NCBI GenBank assembly: GCA_027946555.1
Contig: JAPEVC010000154.1
Span: 1-64,000, forward strand
Direction of reading: 5' to 3'
Length of the DNA: 64,000 bases
Source of the DNA: Gnomoniopsis sp. IMI 355080
Lineage: Eukaryota > Ascomycota > Sordariomycetes > Diaporthales > Gnomoniaceae
Below, piece after piece: positions 58,148 to 64,000 of this stretch. The translations under genes and the position numbers were made by a program. A model generated the notes under the pieces. That model had not been told where the DNA came from and did not search any database. It saw nothing but the letters and a program-made list of their open reading frames with translations. Position 1 is the first letter of the stretch. Each line of letters starts with the position of its first letter.

Positions 58148-58995
58148 CTTGGCTACTCTCACACCTCACAAAGGCCCTGATATTTTTGGGAGGGAAACGC
58201 TCCGCGAATGTCACAATGGAAAATTGTATCCAAGGACTCAATAGAGTTACCAATTTTGGAAGAATGTGCCTACTTGATTGTGCGAAATACAACAGTATAT
58301 ACCATAGCTCGTACCTCCATCAGTCCATGCCGTTGGGCTCGCTAAAACAGTGCCGGATCGTCGTCTTGAGAGTTTATCATCGTATCAAGTCGATCATATA
58401 GGCGTTTGGCAGACGCCATAGGGTGGGCAGCTGTGTCAGGTTCGCGCGTTGAAACGTTGGGATCCTTTGGCCAAGCTGACAAAGACACTTGATGATGCAT
58501 TTTTCTACGCGTCGCTCCCGACAACATCAGCATTGTGAAGACCTGATCTTCTTGCCATGCAGGGCTGAATCCTGGGAGTGGCACCGCACGGCCTCGGGTT
58601 CCCGTAGCCGCGAGTAGGTAGATGCCCGACTAATCGGGAAGCGGCCATGGTAGCGGTCTCAGTGCTCTCACAGTCTCCTATTGTCACGATTCGCAGAACG
58701 ATAACTGAATTTTGTGGGTTGTCATTCATTTCAGTGTCCATGGAGTGTCATGGTGGTGGAATGAATGCTGTGGAATGTAGAAGGATGTGGAGACCGACGT
58801 CGGAAGCCCATCCAATTTGACGCCGGCCCGGAGCCGGAGATAACTAGCGGCCGACGTCTCGCAATGATGGACAGTCTATCTGTGCATTGTCTACATGTAT
58901 CATTCAAGGCTTTTTTACTGGCTTGAGTTGCTCAGAGAATGGTCATTCTCCGAGAGAAAGCTGGATCTTATCCCAAAGTCCCGAGCACTTCCATA
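58148..58995. promoter_or_regulatory. Divergent promoter with repeated CCGACGTC elements
   Basis: Between outward-facing starts. It contains the perfect palindrome CCGACGTCGG (58794-58803), a second CCGACGTC (58851-58858), a CCAAT box at 58811-58815, and CGG/CCG pairs in GCCGGCCCGGAGCCGG (58822-58837). These would suit Zn2Cys6, bZIP (ACGT core) and CBC/HAP binding; which of them is used is unknown. Confidence 0.5.
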
Positions 58996-60510
58996 ATGTT
59001 GCCCTTCAGCGCCTGGGCTCTGCTCATTGCAGCCATAGCGCTTGCTGCGTTAGTGCACCACAGGATCTGGCGAGGTCGTGGAAAACATGTCGGTGCTCTC
59101 TGTACTACCTAAGGATGAATTAACGATCCGTTTTCTGATGATCACAGGAATCTGGCTCAGATACTGGGTTGGGCAAATTCGCCGTCGTCCAATCGTGTCC
59201 CATGAGCTCTATAGAGCCGCTCAACGCAAGTGCTTACCAATGGGCCAACCAAGATCCCCTCAAAATCCGACCTTTCAAGCCAGTTTACCACATCACTATG
59301 GGTAAGAAGCCACTATCTTCCTCCAAGGGCTCTATGATTCATAAGATGTGCAGCACTTCAGAATTCCGCACCGTCGGATCTCATAGTTATGGACCGGAAC
59401 TATAGAGATCGCGTTCTAGAAAGGCGCCAGCTCATAGCCCAGCATCCTTCGATTGTGGTTGGAGCGATTCCACAGGGGACAGAGGCCGTACAAGAACTGT
59501 ACACTTATCTAATGTCGAATTATCTACCCCAACGATTCCCAAACATGTTTTCTGCGGTGGAGGACGGTAAGACTTTTCGCAATAGCGTTACGAATGCCCT
59601 CTATCCCATGACGCCACCGGATGATCCCATCGAGGCACTGAAAATTCTCGCCGAGACGGTTGAGGATGACATGTTCCTCCTGCATGAAACGGACAAGGGT
59701 CACCGGAGTGTGGCTTATGTCTGCTGCTACTGCTCTGGGTTCAACCCCTCGCAGAAGTTGGATAAACTGCTTGACGAGATACATGAGCCGGTTCCCAGCT
59801 ACCACAAAATTGGGCCTAGCATGGAGAGGTATTTCAGCCGCGTACAGGTGGGAAAGAATGTTAAACGAGTCAATGTAAGTGACCATGAAATTGCTCTGAT
59901 TGGCGCTTGCCATAATCAGAGCCGGTGAGATTATTTTACATTGCTAACCCCATCGGCCGCTAACATTGTATTTTCAGTGGTCTGTGGTAGACTCCCCGAT
60001 TTTGTTCAATTGTGGGAGTAATCACGTCCATCCCGTAAGTCCTCTTAGGGTTATCACTCCCGCAATCTTGGAGTCTTGAATCACGAATTGGAATGAAAAG
60101 ACGATGTCGCTCACGGCCTGAAGCTTGCTCCCTCATATACAGAGCAATGTGCTAATCCTCGTACGCATAGAATGAACTAGCACATATTACGGAAAACGAG
60201 GATATAGACATTAGCAAGGTTCGTTGAGACATTTTTGCCTTTGGGTCTAATGTAATGATCAAATGCTGACAGAGTACAGTCGCGCATGAGAGTCGAGTTG
60301 CAGACTCTCAGTCGTCTCCCTGGGACGAGGGCGGTTCTATTCTCGTTCAAAACGCATTTATATACGCTGGACGAGATCAAAGCTGAGGGGTTAGGGCCAC
60401 AGCTGGCGGATGCCATTGATGGCCTGAAGCAGGGAAATGCGCCCGATATGTGGACTTACAAAGGAGCCGTACGATGGGGCAAGAAGGTGAAAGAGTATCT
60501 CAGGTCGTAG
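58996..60510 (+). CDS. HRQ family / DUF3445 haem-dependent oxidative N-demethylase-like protein
   Basis: Exons 58996-59092 (an alternative donor at 59101 also keeps phase), 59161-59301, 59354-59874, 59978-60034, 60171-60218 and 60280-60510 give 364 residues. One N-terminal membrane segment (MLPFSAWALLIAAIALAALV) anchors it, probably in the ER. Family blocks are IRPFKPVYHITM, DLIVMDRNY, SMERYFSRVQVG, NWSVVDSPILFN and RVELQTLSRLPGTRAVLFSFKTHLY. The histidines in NHVHP are candidate haem or active-site residues. Bacterial relatives (HODM) demethylate dimethylamine-type substrates oxidatively; fungal HRQ proteins often lie near secondary-metabolite genes. The substrate is not evident. The C-terminal KEYLRS lacks an ER or peroxisome signal. 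Confidence 0.87.
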
Positions 60511-61299
60511 TCTAAGAGTCATCCACCGAATCTTCAGGCATTACGGAACCTGATTAACTAGGTACTTTGAGGAAGGAGGAATTGGGAGGTATATTTCTAG
60601 AACATACACACTTCCAAGGTTCTCATCTTACATGAAGGGCTGAATTCTCAGGCCGCTGGGACCACCACTGAACCTAGACCGTCCGAATGATCTCCAAAGC
60701 TTGGTTTCATTCCAAGACTCCCCTGCGTTCTACGGTATAATTATCTAATATAAGTCACACATGCACAGCTAATTCAAAGGCTCCCAATTGAAACTGTACT
60801 ACTCTGGACGCGGAGACTCAGATGACACAAGTACAAGCGATGGCATATCAATACTTGGCTACATGATGAATCAGTGAAGTTGGAAGAATGACGACCGTAC
60901 TTCAGACATGCCTACATAGGTAATTGCACCGGAGCGACAATCAAAGTGTAAATTTGACGACCATCTATCTGCCCAGGTGCCTGTGCCACGTGAGTACTCG
61001 AATACCAAGGGCAGGCAATGCAACCATGCATTGTCTGCTTCGGCTCCTGCTGCACCGACTCAATGGTTTGTGTTCCAATGACAGTAGTTATACTTGAGTG
61101 TCATGGCCAGAAGGACACGAAGGGATCCGCCGTCATGAAAGGGCTTAGCGCTTCTGGCCATGACAACCCAAAATCGAAGGCTTTCACCTTTAGCCCAGGC
61201 ATTTGATAGATTTTCTCCTTCTGTATCAAGAAGGGCCATACTACTGAATGTTACTCTGAATAGTCTTCCTTGTGTCTGACTTGATACCTCAGCAGAGGT
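60511..61299. other. Intergenic with a 15-bp inverted repeat
   Basis: Between convergent gene ends. It holds the palindrome-like CCTACATAGGTA near 60910 and a perfect inverted repeat at 61099-61165. No gene supported. Confidence 0.45.
61099..61165. repeat. Perfect 15-bp inverted repeat
   Basis: TGTCATGGCCAGAAG at 61099-61113 and its exact complement at 61151-61165, with a 37-nt spacer. It could form a hairpin in RNA or mark a small decayed element. Confidence 0.9.
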
Positions 61300-62380
61300 T
61301 CAGGAGACGCCATGAGTCCCGACAACTACCTTTTTAGCGTCAACTCCGAGTCGCAGACCCGCCCACGAGATGTGTTGACCTTTGCCAAATTTTCTCCCAT
61401 GCTCACACTTTCTCGGCACGGTATGGAACACCTGCCCCAATTCGCTTTCCATCATTAAACCGAGGATACTCGCAGCCAGCTTGGGAACCGAGGACAGCTT
61501 CTCCTTGAATGCTTTGTCATGCAGGATCCAGAAATTTGTTTTACGGACGAGTTCGGAGAAGAGTTTCTGTATGCCTTCGCTTTGATACTCCCGTAGAAAG
61601 GCGTGATCAATAGCTTGAAAGAGGAAGTCGCGATCTTCCTGTGGCAACAGCTCAAAGAGCTTTGGCTGGTCTGTGTGCGTTGCCAGCTTGACAGTCTCCT
61701 TGGGATATGCTTCGAGTATGGAATGTTCAAACCTAGAAATGAAGCGCTCCAGGCTTTGTTCCAAGACCTGAGAAAATTCTGGAAGGGCGAAGTAATCCGC
61801 TGCCTCGTGCAGGTGCATGTGCGCCAGCATGCCTGTGTCTGGAGCATTCAACATCTTGTGTAGATCATCGAACCTTTCAAGGACTTTTCAGACAGCGTTA
61901 GCAGAATCCAGCTTAAACATTGAGGTTGTTGGATCCAACAGGCTTACAACCCAAATCCACCTTGTGAGCGTCCGCTCGGTAGTAGATGCACTTGATGACC
62001 CAATCCAGCAAGTTTGGTTCGATCTCCTCGATTTTGATCTCTCTTGATTCTGCTTCCTGTATTAATCAAGTCAGTCAAATGCGTATAGCTCAAAAGCAAG
62101 AACTAGAGGCGATGAGATACCTTGAAACCTCCACAGAGAGCCTTCTCGAACCACACACTTTGGACGCAAATGACCGCACGGTGAAGTTTCCATTCGCGGG
62201 CTCCGCAGCGAACAGTGACGTCAGCGAACAATCCTGACTCCAGAAGACTACAGAAAGAGGACATTAGCTATGATATGTTTCCTATTGACTGCCAGGTACC
62301 AGGAGTTTGAGAGAGACGTACGTCAGCCAATTGGGCAAAACTCGATTGTCCCCACACCGATGGGGCGATGCGTCAGCCAT
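61300..62380 (-). CDS. BTB/POZ domain protein
   Basis: Exons 62380-62322, 62247-62121, 62056-61948 and 61883-61300 give 292 residues. The BTB fold is marked by LLESGLFADVTVRCG, EWKLHRAVICVQSVWFEKAL, GGFKEAESREIKIEEIEP and LLDWVIKCIYYRADAH, which is the classic D-V...H+..L...S..F pattern. The helical C-terminal part (HLHEAADYFALPEFSQVLEQSLERFI) resembles the many fungal stand-alone BTB proteins. Known BTB proteins dimerise and often act as cullin-3 adaptors; fungal copies of this kind are mostly untested and numerous. The 19-codon first exon places the ATG at 62380. Confidence 0.85.
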
Positions 62381-63605
62381 TGAGAGGCTGCTGCGCAAGT
62401 TGCGGCTTCCGATGTGAGTGTTGCAATTGAGTCTTTGGACGATACTGGGAGTATGGAAGGTAGTTGGTGGTCGAGAGAGAAAGCAGTGCACAAAAGCTGT
62501 TGGAGTGGAAGCGCCAGGGACCTTGTAGTGTCAAACGTTGAAGTTCTGCTCTCCAAGTGAGAAGCATTGGTTGGTCGGGAGAGAAGTAGTGAAGGAAAGC
62601 TGTTTGCGTGGAAGAATGTCAGGGGACGATGTGGAGTGTCGGAAGTTAGAATTTTGATCTCAAGGCGAATTGGGAAAAGTCAACTGGGACATTGATGTCC
62701 ACCTAGGTCTATGTAGGCATGGAATCACTGCTGCTTGTGGCTCACCTGATTCGATTTAAAGCAATAGATACTCGTTGCAGCCAGTGGAATGTCCTCAGAT
62801 GTGATGCGGTGTTCGGGAAAGCCTTTCGAGTATATTGGAGCACATTTTACGCAAATACTAAGCCAAGCTGCTTAAAATAAATAGCGGCCTGCTTCCTAGG
62901 TAGAATATGGCGTGTCCTCAACAGGAATCAGCATTCTTGCCAGCTTCATTTTCTGAACTTCCCAGCCTATACTTCAAGCAACTCACCATGTCCGGCGTCG
63001 TGACCCGAAATGGGTTCATGGACTATCATAGTACTCACATTACGAACAAAAGAATTAGCACGATTCAAGATGAAGCCTAAGACACGTCCTGCTAGACGAT
63101 CAGCAGGTGGAAAACAACTCAAAGGTATGTAGTTGGAAGAATGCGATGTCCTCATCAAGTGGGTCTTGAACCGTATAAGACTATTGGTCGGCATCCACGG
63201 GTGGGGGGCCACCGATGAACACGCGAGCACGAGGCGGGCTTGGCACCGTGAGCAGTGGCGGGGCACGCGGCGGGAAGCTGGGTCTGGGGCAACAACACCC
63301 GTCTCAGTGCCCCGTTCACAAAGGCAGCTTTCCCTACCTAACGAGTTATCGTTTAGCAAATACAAGTACGAGATTCAATAGCTGCTCATGAATACAGGCC
63401 GAGCTCTATCATTGAAGACCACGGTTCTCGCCTTCATTGTTGTCACACCGGAACACCTCCCTCACCCACCCGCGATCTAGAGCCGGATCTGGCCCGTGCA
63501 TCCATCCCAGGGCCCACTCGTTGGCTCAAAAGCAAATCTTTCGCTTCCGCTCTAGGCGACGAGAATGTTGCTTTGATCTTCAACGACAACCTCGCACTCT
63601 TCACC
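62381..63605. other. Divergent intergenic, no supported gene
   Basis: Holds the promoters of the BTB and homocysteine methyltransferase genes, plus CCTAGGT/CCTAGGTA copies at 62702 and 62895. Two related direct stretches (GGTTGGTCGGGAGAGAAG and GTAGTTGGTGGTCGAGAGAG, near 62460-62590) suggest a diverged local duplication. Open frames across 62282-62567 are shadows of one another. Confidence 0.45.
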
Positions 63606-64000
63606 ATGTCCACCGACAGCCCCATCATCTTCCTTGACGGTGGATTAGGTACATCTTTGGAGGACAAGTACGGCGTCAAATTCTCAAACAAACTTACGCC
63701 CTTGTGGTCCTCGGACCCGGTCATCACCGCCCCAGAGACACTGCTCGCTTGCCAGAGGGACTTTGGCTTGGCCCCTGTCGATGTCATTGAGACAGCGACA
63801 TATCAGGTTTCGATACATGGCTTCGCAGCCACCAAAACACCTCAATGGCCAAACGGTATCGACCGCGCGAGCATCCCAAAGTTTCTCAAAGACGCGGTGG
63901 ACATCGCTGATCAGGCAAGGGGTAACCCCAATGCGAAGATTGCGTTGAGCCTGGGTCCTTATGGCTCTACTATGGTCCCTGGCCAGGAGTATAGCGGAGC
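63606..64000 (+). CDS. Homocysteine S-methyltransferase, 5' part (cut by window end)
   Basis: Transfers a methyl group from S-methylmethionine or S-adenosylmethionine to homocysteine, forming methionine in the cytosol. The ATG at 63606 starts MSTDSPIIFLDGGLGTSLEDKY, the family's conserved N-terminal D-G-G-x-G-T motif, followed by DVIETATYQVS (the E/T-x-T-Y-Q block) and IALSLGPYGSTMVPGQEYSG (the S-x-G-P-Y-G block). The zinc-binding Cys region lies beyond the window. The frame is open to 64000, so at least 131 residues are present without an intron. Confidence 0.92.
   Translation, partial: MSTDSPIIFLDGGLGTSLEDKYGVKFSNKLTPLWSSDPVITAPETLLACQRDFGLAPVDVIETATYQVSIHGFAATKTPQWPNGIDRASIPKFLKDAVDIADQARGNPNAKIALSLGPYGSTMVPGQEYSG

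Noticed and set aside
1..64000. tRNA, rRNA or CRISPR features
   Set aside because: No convincing tRNA cloverleaf with a GGTTCGA-type T-loop, no rRNA segment and no spaced direct repeats were seen by eye; a covariance-model search would be needed to exclude tRNAs fully.

Overview
The window looks like nuclear DNA from a filamentous ascomycete (Pezizomycotina, probably a Sordariomycete). Most genes are broken by short (about 45-130 nt) GT-AG introns. The gene content is typical of that group: a PTH11-like receptor, an UstYa/DUF3328 protein, a DUF7708-NACHT protein, an HRQ/DUF3445 protein, Swr1 and the complex I subunit NDUFB8. I rebuilt exon models by eye from splice sites and frame continuity; almost all close into uninterrupted reading frames. 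The genus cannot be fixed from sequence reading alone.

Layout. 1-6.6 kb: a type II membrane protein of a conserved fungal family, a DRB0094-type RNA ligase whose 3' end is either frameshifted or carries a 44-nt intron, and a zinc-independent MDR oxidoreductase. 6.6-14.5 kb: a head-to-head pair consisting of a 1045-residue STAND/NLR-like protein (DUF7708 - NACHT - C2H2 fingers) and a 947-residue SNF2 ATPase with a RING-like insert. 14.5-22.7 kb: mostly gene-poor, holding one triose-phosphate/nucleotide-sugar-type transporter and a 4.6-kb stretch without any gene I can support.

22.7-46 kb is accessory in character: a secreted copper amine oxidase with an MFS permease converging on it, a small disordered protein, a secreted GMC oxidoreductase, a PTH11-like membrane protein, a lone UstYa-like oxidase, and an ACS-type MFS permease sharing a promoter with a DAO-type FAD oxidase. 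These are followed by a multi-exon putative zinc metallopeptidase and an unknown 405-residue protein. 46-64 kb is a mostly housekeeping block: Swr1 divergent from NDUFB8, a conserved fungal protein of unknown function, a small membrane protein divergent from a haem-dependent N-demethylase-like (HRQ/DUF3445) protein, a BTB protein, and the 5' part of a homocysteine S-methyltransferase cut by the window end.

Three oxidative enzyme types here act on amines in characterised relatives (copper amine oxidase, DAO-type FAD oxidase, HRQ/HODM-type haem protein) and two permease genes lie beside the first two, so amine scavenging is a plausible but unproven theme. The most unusual items are the NLR/SNF2 divergent pair, the metallopeptidase-like gene whose HExxH motif is split so that its second histidine sits on a 13-nt micro-exon, a 12-nt micro-exon in the ACS permease, the ambiguous RNA ligase 3' end, and a dispersed CCTAGGTA palindromic motif confined to non-coding sequence.
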